Source of the DNA: CAVXDY01 sp963721335
GTDB taxonomy: Bacteria; Actinomycetota; Thermoleophilia; Miltoncostaeales; Miltoncostaeaceae
Length of the DNA: 64,000 nt
Direction of reading: 5' to 3'
Assembly (NCBI GenBank): GCA_963721335.1
Contig: CAVRIV010000008.1
Location: 1,240,001-1,304,000, forward strand
The translations under genes were made by a program, and so were the position numbers. This document shows, piece after piece, positions 35,301 to 44,621 of this stretch (position 1 is its first letter; the number at the start of each line of letters is the position of its first letter). A model generated the notes under the pieces. The model was not told the origin of the DNA. It did no database searches and saw nothing but the letters and a program-made list of their open reading frames with translations.

Positions 35301-36890
35301 TCAGCGCGCGAGCAGGCGCACCTCGGCCGCCCGGAAGCCGCCCGGTCGCCGGCTCCCGGTCTCCGCCGTGACGATGTAGCGCCCCGGGCCCAGCAGACGG
35401 GCGAGGGCGGCGCGCGGGACACGGACCGTGTTCGCGCCCCGGCGGCCGGCCACCGTGAACGCCGCCAGGCCCCGGAGGCCGAAGGGCCGCCGCAGGGTGA
35501 TGAGGACCCGGCCCGAGCGCGTGAGCGGGAACCGCAGGCACAGCGCACCGCCGGGGCGGAGCGCGGCGGGGCTCGGCCGCAGTGCGCCGTTCAGCACCGG
35601 GGGGGCGACCGCCTGGTACGACGCCGCATAGAGCGGCATCGAGGAGATGCTGGGGTTCCAGTTCCACGCCACGACGAGGTCGCCGGCCGCGTCGGATCGC
35701 ATCTCCGTCACCTGCTGTCGGTAGCCCTGGTCGATGCGCAGCGGCGCCCGGACCCATGCGCGCGAGCCGGCCGCGCGGCGGAAGACCTGGAGGTCGTCGA
35801 ACTGGGGCGTGGTTCCGGCCACCACCACGTCGCCCAGCCGCGTGACCAGAGCGCCCACGAGGCAGCAGGTGCTCGCCGGCGGCCCGGGGACACGTCGCCA
35901 CGCCCCGCCCGAGGCGGCGCGGACGGCCACCGCGATGCGCCCCGAGACCCCGACGCTGCCCAGAGCGACCGCCCCTCCCCCGGCCGCCACGCTCACCACG
36001 GGCCCGGGCACGGAGGTGAGGGGGCGGGCCGGCCCCCACCGCGACGCGCCCGAGCGGTGATCCGAGACGAAGCTGCCACGCGCGAGGCTCCACGCCACGA
36101 CGGCATCACCCTCGCGGTCGAGGGCGGCGCTGGAGGGGGCCGCCCGGCCGACCGGCCCGGGCAGCGTGCGCGTGGCCGCGAACGGCAGCGGGGGCTGCGT
36201 GAGCGACGCCTGGCGGGTCGCCGCGCGGATGCGCGCGCGGCCGGCCGGGCCGCGCGCCCAGACCACCACGGCGTCTCCCGCCTCGTTGACGGCCACGATC
36301 GGAAACGGCTGCGTCGCTGACCCCGGAGCCTCGAGCCGTTTGGGGGGACGCCAGTCGCCGAAGCGCCCGCGCAGCGCGGCGAACACCGCGCCGTCCGTCG
36401 TGCTCCAGGCGGCGAGGGCCTCGCCGTTGTCCATCAGGACGACGTCGGCCGCGCGGGTGCGGGTGGCGAGCGTCACCGGGGCCGACCAGCCCCCGGGGTC
36501 CTGGCGCGACGCCGTGCCGAACGAGGAGACGACCAGGGAGCTCTCCGGGTCGAAGCCGCGGCGCCAGCCGACCGCGTTGCCCGACGCGTTGATCGACACC
36601 TCGCGCAGCCCCGGCGGCAGGCCGGAGAGCTCCGGCGCCCGCCACGGGCCGTCCGGGGGGATGCGCCGCACGCTGCGCTCGAAGGTGGGGGCGCCGTCCT
36701 CGCCGAAGCCGACCGTGTCGCCGTAGAGCACCTGGGCGCCGCCCGCGCGCCCGAACCCCAGCCCGCGCAGGGTTCCACCGTTCGAGAGCAGATCGCTCTG
36801 GAGCCAGCCGGGCGCCGCCTGCGCGGACGCCGGGAGGGCCGCCGCGAGCAGCGCGATCGAGACAAAGCGACGCCACACTCGTGCGGGCAC
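35301..36890 (-). CDS. Secreted beta-repeat protein of unknown function
   Basis: 529 aa. The signal peptide is VWRRFVSIALLAAALPASAQA. A long beta-rich middle has repeated 'GDAVVVW...' units (NEAGDAVVVWARG, REGDAVVAWSLARG, AAGDLVVAWNWNP) like a propeller. A C-terminal Ig-like domain is rich in Arg (RSGRVLITLRRPFGLRG). A GAGG lies upstream of the GTG at 36890. Probably an extracellular binding or structural protein. Confidence 0.75.
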   Translation of the reverse strand: MPARVWRRFVSIALLAAALPASAQAAPGWLQSDLLSNGGTLRGLGFGRAGGAQVLYGDTVGFGEDGAPTFERSVRRIPPDGPWRAPELSGLPPGLREVSINASGNAVGWRRGFDPESSLVVSSFGTASRQDPGGWSAPVTLATRTRAADVVLMDNGEALAAWSTTDGAVFAALRGRFGDWRPPKRLEAPGSATQPFPIVAVNEAGDAVVVWARGPAGRARIRAATRQASLTQPPLPFAATRTLPGPVGRAAPSSAALDREGDAVVAWSLARGSFVSDHRSGASRWGPARPLTSVPGPVVSVAAGGGAVALGSVGVSGRIAVAVRAASGGAWRRVPGPPASTCCLVGALVTRLGDVVVAGTTPQFDDLQVFRRAAGSRAWVRAPLRIDQGYRQQVTEMRSDAAGDLVVAWNWNPSISSMPLYAASYQAVAPPVLNGALRPSPAALRPGGALCLRFPLTRSGRVLITLRRPFGLRGLAAFTVAGRRGANTVRVPRAALARLLGPGRYIVTAETGSRRPGGFRAAEVRLLAR

Positions 36891-36947
36891 GAGGAACCTC
36901 GGGCTTCCGGGAGGCCCGATCCTAACCCCGGCGGATAGGGTGCGCCG

Positions 36948-38105
36948 ATGCCCACCACGGCGTTCGTCTACGGCCCTCACCTCCAGGCCTACAACCCCAG
37001 CGACGACGCCGAACGGCCGCTGCGCCGTGAGCTCGGCATCGACCTGCTGCGTGCCTACGGTCTGCTCGACCGCCCGGAGGTGAACTGCATCGTCCCCCGC
37101 CTCGCCACCGACGAGGAGATCCTCTCGGTCCACGACCCGGCCTACGTCAAGGCCGTGAAGCGCTACAGCGGGAACCCGGCGCTGGCCGGGGAGCCCGCCG
37201 CCACGATGTGGGGCTTCGCCGACGGCGACACCCGGGCGCGGCCCGGGATGCACGAGGCCGCCGCCGCCGCGTGCGGAGCGTCGCTCACGGGTGCGCTGGA
37301 GATCTGGGAGGGCCGGGCGGTCCAGGCCTTCTGCCCCGCCCCGGCCGGCCTGCACCACGCCATGGTCAACCGGGCGTCCGGGATGTGCATCTACAACGAC
37401 GCGGCCGTCGCCATCCGCGCGCTGCTCGACCGCGGCGCCGAGCGGGTCGCCTACATCGACGTCGACGCCCACCACGGCAACGGGGTGCAGTGGATCTTCT
37501 ACGAGGATCCACGGGTGCTCACGTGCTCGGTGCACGAGAACGGGCGCCACCTCTACCCGGGCTCCGGCGGCCTGGCCGAGCGCGGCGCGAGCAACGGCGA
37601 GGGCACGTCGGTGAACGTGCCGCTGCCGCCCTACGCGGGCGACGAGCCCTACCTGCGAGCGGTGGAGGAGGTGGTCGCTCCGGCCGTGCGCCGCTTCCGG
37701 CCCGACGTCCTGGTGTCGATGACGGGCGTCGACCCGCACCACACCGACCCGATGGCCCACCTCCAGGTGACGACCGCCGCGTTCCGGCGCCTCAACGCCG
37801 CCATGCGGGACCTGGCCTTCGACGCGGCCCAGGGCCGCTGGCTCGTGGTGACCGGCGGCGGCTACAACATCGACCTGCTCGCGCGGCTGTGGGCGTACCT
37901 GCTCGCGGAGATGGTGGAGGTCGAGCTCCCCGAGGAGCTGCCGGCCGAGTGGCTCGCGCTGGCCAAGGAGCGCGCGGGCGTGGACTTCACGCCCCGGCTG
38001 TCGGGCGACTGGCCCCTGGAGATCGACGCCGACACCCGCGCGCGGGCCGACACCGAGGCGCACCAGACGATCGACGCCGCCCGCGCCCTGCACGGCCTGG
38101 CCTAG
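36948..38105 (+). CDS. acuC: Class I/II histone deacetylase-like protein (AcuC)
   Basis: 385 aa, zinc-dependent deacetylase of the acetoin-utilisation AcuC group. Metal and catalytic motifs are GLHHAMVN, YIDVDAHHGNGVQWIF, and the second Asp ligand in GVDPHHTDPMAHL. Tyr of the active site is in TGGGYNID. It should deacetylate proteins such as acetyl-CoA synthetase. No acs gene is in the window. It is convergent with the alpha/beta hydrolase at 38107, with one base between the stops. Confidence 0.92.
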   Translation: MPTTAFVYGPHLQAYNPSDDAERPLRRELGIDLLRAYGLLDRPEVNCIVPRLATDEEILSVHDPAYVKAVKRYSGNPALAGEPAATMWGFADGDTRARPGMHEAAAAACGASLTGALEIWEGRAVQAFCPAPAGLHHAMVNRASGMCIYNDAAVAIRALLDRGAERVAYIDVDAHHGNGVQWIFYEDPRVLTCSVHENGRHLYPGSGGLAERGASNGEGTSVNVPLPPYAGDEPYLRAVEEVVAPAVRRFRPDVLVSMTGVDPHHTDPMAHLQVTTAAFRRLNAAMRDLAFDAAQGRWLVVTGGGYNIDLLARLWAYLLAEMVEVELPEELPAEWLALAKERAGVDFTPRLSGDWPLEIDADTRARADTEAHQTIDAARALHGLA

Positions 38106-38106
38106 C

Positions 38107-39051
38107 CTAGACCCGCTCGTCCAGCCAGGAGATGACCGCGTCGGTCAGCTCCTCGTCGCGTCCGGTGAAGACGTGGTCGGCGCCCAGGACCGTGTGCAGG
38201 AAGACGCTCGGGCAGTCGCCCTGGCGCGCAAGGGCCTCCAGCTCGCCCCCCTCCGACGCCTCCACCAGCTCGTCGTCGCCGGCCTGGATCATTGCGAGCG
38301 GCACCGTGACCCCGCCCACGCGCAGGCGGGACTCGGCGTGCGGAGCGCGGGGCCCGCGCGAGAACCACCAGGTGCGGTAGGTCCAGATCTCGCCGTCGAG
38401 CGGACTGTCGCCGAAGCCCCGCGCCCGCCGCACGATGAAGATGCGGTCGTTGCGCGCCGACTCGTAGTCGGGCGCCAGCCGCAGGTGGGCGCGCTCGACC
38501 ACCTCCTCGTAGCCGGGGTCGGCGCCGAAGTGGCTCCCACCGCCGCCGCAGCGCCGCCGGCAGCGACGCCGGGTGCGCCAGGGTGCAGACGCCCACCACG
38601 TCCGCCGGCTGGCGCAGCGCCTGGTAGTGGGTGACCATCGTCGCGCCCATGCTGAAGCCGAGCAGCACGACGCGGCGGAAGCCGCGGCGGCGAAGGACGC
38701 CGAGCGCCGCGTCGAGGTCGAGCGGGAGTGCGGTGCATCAGCCCGCCGCCGAAGATGACGCCGTAGTTGGCCATCCGCGTGTTGATGGACATCACCGTGA
38801 AGCCCGCGCGCGAGAGCGAGAAGGCCATCCGCCGCGGGACACCCGAGACGTAGTTGCCCACCGAGCCGTGCACCACCAGCACGGCCAGGCGGCGGCGCCG
38901 CTCGTCGCCCCCGCGGGGCAGGAAGACCATCCCGTCCCAGCGCTTGCCGTCCTCCGTATGGGACACCACCAGGTCCACCGCCAGGGCGCGATCGTCCAGC
39001 GCCGAAGGCCGGACGCCGGGCGCGCCCGCCGCGGTGCGGGATCCTCGCCAC
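38107..39051 (-). CDS. Alpha/beta hydrolase A (tandem pair), frameshifted
   Basis: An alpha/beta hydrolase with the nucleophile elbow LLGFSMGATM and the oxyanion region VLVVHGSVGNYVSG. The acid region IQAGDDELVE and the terminal His in GADHVFTG complete the triad. The frame changes near 39002, 38737 and 38545, each consistent with one lost CG unit. I take the start as the GTG at 39051, which keeps the repaired N-terminus continuous. An alternative is the GTG at 38978 before DLVVSHTEDG. The gene is a paralogue of hydrolase B, 2 bp upstream. Confidence 0.8.
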   Translation of the reverse strand: MARIPHRGGRARRPAFGAGRSRPGGGPGGVPYGGRQALGRDGLPAPRGRRAAPPPGRAGGARLGGQLRLGCPAADGLLALARGLHGDVHQHADGQLRRHLRRRADAPHSRSTSTRRSASFAAAASAASCCSASAWARRWSPTTRRCASRRTWWASAPWRTRRRCRRRCGGGGSHFGADPGYEEVVERAHLRLAPDYESARNDRIFIVRRARGFGDSPLDGEIWTYRTWWFSRGPRAPHAESRLRVGGVTVPLAMIQAGDDELVEASEGGELEALARQGDCPSVFLHTVLGADHVFTGRDEELTDAVISWLDERV

Positions 39052-39053
39052 CC

Positions 39054-39953
39054 CTACGCCCGCCTGCGCAACCAGGCCACCACCGCGTCCCGGGTGGCGA
39101 TCTCGCCGCCGTCGAAGGTGTGGCCGGTGCCCTCGATGCGGCACGACCGTCACGTCGAGGTTGCCCGCCTCGCGGGCGACCTCGGCCAGCCGCTCGGCCT
39201 CCTCGAAGGCCACCACCTCGTCGTCGGTGCCCTGCACCAGCAGGATCGGAGCACGCACCTGCCCGATCTGGCGGTGGGCCATCGCCGCCACGGCGGCGGG
39301 CCCGCGCGAGTGCCACCAGGTGCGGTAGGTGTAGACCTCGCTGTCCGGGGGCGTCTCGGAGGGGCCGCGGCTGCGCTCGACCAGGAACAGGCGATCGAGG
39401 TCGGAGGCGTCGGGATCGTCGCCGAGGGCCTCCTCGCACCGTGCGCGGCCAGCTCCTCGTAGGGCGGCCGGGCGCCGAAGCGCTCGGCGCGCTCCATCAT
39501 CGACTGGGGCAGCCCCCACGGGTTGCCCAGGCAGACGAGCGCGCGCAGGTCGGGCACGTGATGGGTGGCCGCGTAGCGAGTGGCCAGGGTCGCCCCGCTC
39601 GAGTACCCCGAGAGCACGATCGTGTCGAAGCCCTGCTCGCGCAGCCACGTCACGGCCGCGTTGACGTCCTGGACCGCGTCCTCGAAGATCGCCTGGCCGA
39701 AGAGCTGGCCCACGTCCGCCATCCGGGTCTCCAGCACGAGCACCGGGAAGCCGGCGCGCGCCAGCGGCGCGGGGAAGAAGCGCAGGGTCCCCACCAGGAA
39801 GTTGCCCATGATCCCGTGCACGTGGACCAGGGCGGTGCGGCGGCCCGTCGCGCGGGTGCGGCCGCGCGCGGCGCGGACGTCGATCTCCAGCAGCGCGTCG
39901 TGCTCCTTGCCGTCCGCCGCGGTCAGCGTGACGAGGCGGCGGTCAACCGGCAC
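39054..39953 (-). CDS. Alpha/beta hydrolase B (tandem pair), frameshifted
   Basis: Same family as hydrolase A: VHVHGIMGNFLVG, the elbow LSGYSSGATLATRYAA, the acid region LLVQGTDDEVVAFEEAERL, and a C-terminal GHTFDGGEIATRD. The stop is TAG at 39056-39054. Frame changes near 39446 (two CG units) and 39137 (one unit). The GTG start is at 39953. Together with hydrolase A it probably acts on esters or peptides in the cytosol; substrates are unknown. Confidence 0.8.
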
Positions 39954-39971
39954 TGGTGCTCCCCCCGTGCA

Positions 39972-40796
39972 CTAGCGGGGGGCGGAGACGGCCTCGGGGT
40001 CCACGGAGACCACCGGGCCGAGCGGCATCTGAAGGAACCGGCTGCCCAGCTCGCGGAACGCGTCCGGGTCGCCGCTGCAGGCGAAGCGGTAGCTCCCCTC
40101 GACGCCCGGCGGCCGGGCCAGGCCCTTGCGCGCGAGGGTCTCGCCCACCTCGCGAGCGATCTCCTCGCCGCTCTTGATCAGGGTGACGCCCGGCAGGGAG
40201 CGGCGGATCAGGCGCTCCACCATCGGGTAGTGGGTGCAGCCGAGGATGACCGTGTCCACGCCGGCCGTCACGAGCGGCGCGGCGTACTCGCGCACCATGT
40301 CCACGATCGCCTGGTCGAAGGGATCGCCGCTCTGGATGGCCGGGGCGAGGCGCGGGCAGGCCACGCTCGTCACCTCCGCGCCGGCGTCGTTCGCCTGGAC
40401 CATCCGCGCATAGGAGCCGGAGCGGACCGTGGCCTCGGTGGCGAGCAGGCCGATGCGCCGGTTCCGGGTGGCCTGCACGGCGGCGTGCGCCTCGGGCCCC
40501 ATCACCCCGACGACCGGCGTCGCGACCCGCTGCTGGAGCCAGGGGAGCACGGCGGCGGTCGCCGTGTTGCAGGCCACCAGGATCAGCTTCACGCCCTGCC
40601 CGTCGAGCCAGCGCGCCACGGCGAGCGACCGGCGGCGCAGCTCGTCGGTCTGCTTCTCGCCGTACGGGAAGAAGGCGGTGTCACCGAAGTAGACGAAGTC
40701 CTCGGAGGGCAGCGCGGCGAGGCACTCGTCGAGGACCGTGAGCCCTCCGACGCCCGAGTCGAAGACCCCGATCGCCTGGGCGGCCGAGAGAGGCAC
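39972..40796 (-). CDS. murI: Glutamate racemase
   Basis: 274 aa, makes D-glutamate for peptidoglycan. Motifs: AIGVFDSGVGGLTVLDE, YFGDTAFFPYGEK, the first catalytic Cys in LVACNTATAAVLP, the second in VILGCTHYPMVERLI. The GTG start at 40796 fits. It is divergent from the thioredoxin-fold gene at 40815 with 18 bp between. Confidence 0.96.
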   Translation of the reverse strand: MPLSAAQAIGVFDSGVGGLTVLDECLAALPSEDFVYFGDTAFFPYGEKQTDELRRRSLAVARWLDGQGVKLILVACNTATAAVLPWLQQRVATPVVGVMGPEAHAAVQATRNRRIGLLATEATVRSGSYARMVQANDAGAEVTSVACPRLAPAIQSGDPFDQAIVDMVREYAAPLVTAGVDTVILGCTHYPMVERLIRRSLPGVTLIKSGEEIAREVGETLARKGLARPPGVEGSYRFACSGDPDAFRELGSRFLQMPLGPVVSVDPEAVSAPR

Positions 40797-40814
40797 GGCG
40801 GTACGATAGCCCGC

Positions 40815-41168
40815 GTGCCCGAGCCCGTCCGCCTGCGTGTGAGCTACCTGTTCAGCCGGGCGTGCCCGTCCCACGAGGAGGGCCTCCGGCTGCTGCGCGC
40901 GGCCGCCGAGCGGGCCGGGGTCGCGGTGGTCGTCGACGCGCTGGAGGTGCGCGCCGACGAGGAGGCCGAGGCGCTCGGCTTCATCGGCTCCCCCACCTAC
41001 CTCGTCGCGGGGCGCGACCTCTTCCCCGCCGAGGAGGGTCCCGGCCACGCGCCCCGGGCGGACGCCTGCCGCGTCTACTCCCGCTCGGACGGGCGGGTGG
41101 GTCCCCTGCCGGAGCTGGCGGACCTCGCCCGGGCGCTGGGGGCCGCGGCCGCATCGGTGCCGGTGTGA
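40815..41168 (+). CDS. Thioredoxin-fold protein (single-Cys type)
   Basis: 117 aa. Strand-helix start VRLRVSYLFSRACPSHEEGLRLL with a lone Cys where thioredoxins have CxxC, then the cis-Pro region FIGSPTYLVAGRDLF. It resembles small proteins found with mercury or redox genes. The GTG start is at 40815. Its TGA overlaps the start of the next gene (GTGA), so both are co-translated. Confidence 0.7.
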   Translation: MPEPVRLRVSYLFSRACPSHEEGLRLLRAAAERAGVAVVVDALEVRADEEAEALGFIGSPTYLVAGRDLFPAEEGPGHAPRADACRVYSRSDGRVGPLPELADLARALGAAAASVPV

Positions 41169-41692
41169 GCCCGCGCATCGGGGAGCGGGCGCCCGGGTTC
41201 CGGCTCCCGACCACCGACGGCGGCGAGGTGGCGCTGGAGGAGCTGGCCGGCGCGCCGGTGGTCGTGGCCTTCTGGTGCAACCACTGCCCGTACGTGCGCG
41301 CCTGGGAGGACCGCTTCAACGACGCGGCCCGCCGGTACTCCGACCGGGGCGTCGCGACCGTGGCGATCTGCGCGAACGACGCCACGGCCTACCCGGCCGA
41401 CTCCTTCGACGAGATGGTCGTGCGGGCCAGCGAGAAGGGCTACGTCTTCGCGTACGCCCGCGACGACAGCCAGCAGGTGCCGCGCGCCTACGGCGCCGAG
41501 CGCACGCCCGAGGTCTTCGTGCTCGACGACCAGGGCCGCGTGGCGTACCACGGCGCGATCGACGACAGCAGCGACCCCGACGGGGTCTCGACCTCCTACC
41601 TCACCGACGCCCTCGACGCCGTCCTCGCCGGAGGCATCCCCCAGCCGGCGGAGACGCGGCCGGTGGGCTGCACGATCAAGTGGTCCCGCTGA
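41165..41692 (+). CDS. Redoxin/thioredoxin-family protein
   Basis: 175 aa of the AhpC/TSA-like family: RIGERAPGFRLPTTDGGEVAL, active site VAFWCNHCPYVRAWEDR with the CxxC (CNHC), and TPEVFVLDDQGRVAYHGAID. The C-terminus carries GCTIKWSR. It probably reduces disulfides or peroxides. It starts in an overlap with the preceding thioredoxin-fold gene and overlaps the convergent flavin-reductase gene by 17 bp at its end. Confidence 0.88.
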   Translation: MSPRIGERAPGFRLPTTDGGEVALEELAGAPVVVAFWCNHCPYVRAWEDRFNDAARRYSDRGVATVAICANDATAYPADSFDEMVVRASEKGYVFAYARDDSQQVPRAYGAERTPEVFVLDDQGRVAYHGAIDDSSDPDGVSTSYLTDALDAVLAGGIPQPAETRPVGCTIKWSR

Positions 41693-42158
41693 GCCGGTCG
41701 TACGCGCGGTTGCAGTAGACCAGCGGGTCGGAGCCGGCGAGCTCGGTCGCGACGACCCGGCCGACCAGGATGGTGTGATCTCCCCCCGGCAGGGCGTCGT
41801 GGTGGGCGCACACGAGGCGCGCGACGCCGAAGGGCAGCAGCGGGACGCCGAAGGGCCCCCGCTCGCTCGGGTAGTCGTCGAACTTCTCCGGCCCGGGGCG
41901 GGCGAACGCCGCCGACATCTCCTCCTGCTCGGAACCCAGCACGTGGACCGCGAACCCGGAGGCCTCGACCAGGCCGTCGTGCGAGTTGGCGCTGTGGGCG
42001 ATGCACGCGAGGACGAGCGGGGGCTCCAGCGAAACCGATGAGAACGAGGCGACGGTCATCCCCACCGGCTCGTCGCCGGCGCGGGCGGTGACCACGGTCA
42101 CTCCGCTGCCCCAGCGCGCGAGAGCATCCCGGAACTCCGGCTCGGTCACGCTCTGCAT
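41676..42158 (-). CDS. Flavin reductase-like protein
   Basis: 160 aa, FMN-binding split barrel: MQSVTEPEFRDALARWGSGV, then TVVTARAGDEPVGMTVASFSSVSLEPPLVLAC, and GRVVATELAGSDPLVYCN. It should pass NAD(P)H electrons to FMN or FAD for a partner monooxygenase; no obvious partner is next to it. I chose the ATG at 42158; a GTG at 42176 is possible. Confidence 0.88.
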   Translation of the reverse strand: MQSVTEPEFRDALARWGSGVTVVTARAGDEPVGMTVASFSSVSLEPPLVLACIAHSANSHDGLVEASGFAVHVLGSEQEEMSAAFARPGPEKFDDYPSERGPFGVPLLPFGVARLVCAHHDALPGGDHTILVGRVVATELAGSDPLVYCNRAYDRLSGTT

Positions 42159-42397
42159 CTCGAGTTCCTGACCCACACCGCCTCCCGGACGATTCTCGGA
42201 GGCTATCGCGGCCGCGGCCGCGCGGGCCGCGGCCGCAGCGCATGAGGCGGTTCCGAGGGCGGACGACCCAGATCGCGACGCCGCGGCCCCGGAAAGGGGT
42301 TGCGTTGCCGTCCTCGCACCCCGGAAGGTGGATCCGGCGGGGCGTCGAATCGTCGAACCGTCATCGGGCAAACCGACGAAACGAACCGGGAGGGAGT

Positions 42398-42820
42398 GTG
42401 TCCACGAACTTCAAGGAGCAGTCGGGCGTCTGGACCGGATGGGTGATCTTCGCCGCAATCGTCCTGTTCACGATCGGTTGCTTCAACATCATCATGGGCC
42501 TGGCGGCCCTGCTGAAGGACGAGGTCTATCTCGTCTCGAAGGACGGTCTTCTGCTGACCACCAGCTACACCTACTGGGGCTGGTGGCTGATCCTCGTGGG
42601 CGGGCTGATGATCCTCGTGGCCATGGGGCTCTTCTCCGGAAACGAGGCCGCGCGCTGGTTCGCCATATTCGCGGTCGTGATCAACCTGATCAGCCAGTTC
42701 GGGTGGTTCCCCTCGAACCCGATCTGGTCTCTGATCGTGATCGCGCTCGACATCGCGGTGCTCTACGCGCTGACCGCGGCCTGGACGGGCGCCAAGGCGG
42801 AGCTCACCGAACGGACGTAG
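42398..42820 (+). CDS. Four-helix membrane protein (DUF7144-like)
   Basis: 140 aa with four membrane segments: WTGWVIFAAIVLFTIGCFNIIMG, WGWWLILVGGLMILVAMG, ARWFAIFAVVINLISQFG and WSLIVIALDIAVLYALTA. The order and the W-x-W-P spacing match the small DUF7144 family, common in actinobacteria and of unknown role. GGGAGGGAG precedes the GTG start. Confidence 0.8.
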   Translation: MSTNFKEQSGVWTGWVIFAAIVLFTIGCFNIIMGLAALLKDEVYLVSKDGLLLTTSYTYWGWWLILVGGLMILVAMGLFSGNEAARWFAIFAVVINLISQFGWFPSNPIWSLIVIALDIAVLYALTAAWTGAKAELTERT

Positions 42821-42897
42821 CGACACGGCCACGGATGGCCCCCTGACCCTCGTGGAGCGGCGGTGCCCCGCCGCTCCACCGGTCAGTCGCGCCGGGC

Positions 42898-43383
42898 TCA
42901 GAAGCCGAAGCGCACCTCGGTGAAGTACCACCAGCTCGAGGTGAGCCACATCGCTGTCAGGGCGGCGAAGAGGGTGCCGCCCGCCACCGGGAGGGCCCAT
43001 CCCGGGAAGCGGCGGTCGTGGATGACGAGCAGCTTGGCCGCCAGCACGCCGTAGAGGAACGAGCCCACCACGGAGTGGACGGCCACGCGTGCATCGGTCG
43101 TCTGGAAGCCGAGGATCGTGACGCAGTGGAACACGATCGGGAGGGTGACCAGCACGGCCAGGCGCCCGGACCAGCGGTGGACGCCCGCGGCCGTCCCGGC
43201 CTCGAACGGCAGCACGCCCGCCAGGCGGCCGTAGATGCGCGCGCCGGTGGAGACCTGCACCAGGGCGAGGGCCATCGCGATGGTGGCGAGCCAGGCCTTC
43301 CCGGCCACGGCGCTCGTGAACACCGACTCGAGCAGGTCGGTGTAGCCCGAGGCCACGTCCAGCGCCCACGGCGCGGCGCTCAC
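42898..43383 (-). CDS. Integral membrane protein, cytochrome b561-like (DUF6529-like)
   Basis: 161 aa with five hydrophobic segments. Conserved histidines lie in GVHRWSGRLAVLV, IVFHCVTILGF, AVHSVVGSFLYG and LLVIHDRRF, good candidates for haem ligands as in b561-type proteins. The GTG start overlaps the cytochrome c gene stop (GTGA). Paired with that gene it may form a quinol-to-cytochrome electron route; this is inference. Confidence 0.75.
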   Translation of the reverse strand: MSAAPWALDVASGYTDLLESVFTSAVAGKAWLATIAMALALVQVSTGARIYGRLAGVLPFEAGTAAGVHRWSGRLAVLVTLPIVFHCVTILGFQTTDARVAVHSVVGSFLYGVLAAKLLVIHDRRFPGWALPVAGGTLFAALTAMWLTSSWWYFTEVRFGF

Positions 43384-44533
43384 CGGGGCTCCAGCTCGAT
43401 GACGGCGGAGCGCTCGGCCCGGGTTCGCAGCCGCAACCAGGCGGCGCCGAGGCGGGCGTCGGCGTCCTCGATCGCCGCGATGGCCGGGCGGGCCGTCGTC
43501 GACCGTCCCGGCCGTGCCGCACCGCTCCCCCTGCTCGGCGATGAGGGCCACGAGCGCGGACAGCTCGCGGGCGGCGGGGGCCACCGAGGGCCCGGCGAGG
43601 GCCGAGATGCGTGGAAGATGCGCGTCGTCGCCGCCGATGAGGCCGAGGCCGTCGCCGGGGTTGGAGGGATCGCCGTTGCCGTCGACGTCCTGCAGGGGCC
43701 GGCCGCGCGTGATGTTGACCATGTGCTCCCCGTGGAACCGCACGTTCGCGAGGTTGCCCTCGTCGCGCGCGGCGACCAGGAACCGCACGTGCTCGCGCAG
43801 GATCAGGATCTGCGCGTCGGCCGATTGGAGGGCCGATCCCCCGCCGGGTCTCGTCGGATCGTGGTCGAGCAGGAGCAGCAGGTCGCGGGCGCGCCCGGGC
43901 GCCAGCGCCCCCGAGAGCGCCGGGGCGTCGGCGTCGGCGCCCACGAGCACGGTGTCGTAGCGCCCGATCAGGGGGTCGCCGTCCACCGAGCGCCTCGCCG
44001 CGACCCTCCCGCCCGCGGGGATCGTCGCCACGGCGAGCCGTCCCGCCGGGCCCTCGACCCACACCGTCCAATCGGCCGGAGCGTCCTCGTCGAGACGCAC
44101 GCTGAGGCCGGTGGCGCGCTCGCCGGTGAAGGTGACCCTGCCGCCGGCCGCCTCGGGCGCCTCGGGCGCCGTCGCGGACCCCGCGTCCCCGCCCGAGATC
44201 GCCGACGACGTACGCCGCGACGTCGACCGCCTCCTGGCCCTCGACGATCCCGGCCGGCATCAGGCCCTGGCCCGCCGCGATCACCGCGATCACCTGCCCG
44301 GCGTCGATGCCGGAGTCCGCCAGCGCCGGGCCGACGCCCCCCTCCGCGTCGGCCCCGTGGCACGCCGCGCAGGCCCGCGCGAACACGGCCTCCCCCCGGA
44401 CGGCGTCCCCCGGCGGCGCCTGCGCCGCCGCCGGGACCCCGGGCTCGAAGGGCTGCCAGCGGGCGAGGCCGTAGACGACCAGGCTCACGCCGAGGAACAG
44501 CACGACGAGGAGTGCCCAGGGGGCGCGTCTCAC
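43380..44533 (-). CDS. Membrane-anchored cytochrome c with C-terminal DUF-like domain, frameshifted
   Basis: An N-terminal anchor (WALLVVLFLGVSLVVYGLA) is followed by a class I cytochrome c: GEAVFARACAACHGADAEGG (haem motif CAACH) and methionine ligand in GLMPAGIVEG. A beta domain (VRLDEDAPADWTVWVEGPAG, VDGDPLIGRYDTVLVGADA) follows, resembling anti-sigma or copper-binding modules. The frame moves near 44193 and 43490; one CG unit restores each, ending RSAVIELEPR. The GTG at 44533 is used; a TTG at 44599 would extend the N-terminus. Confidence 0.8.
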
Positions 44534-44621
44534 TCGGAACCACCGGGTCGCGTGGGGCGGGCCGGGGTGAGTCTCCCCGACGGGACGCGGCGGGGGCAAC
44601 CGGCCCGAAGCGCCGGCGGCG

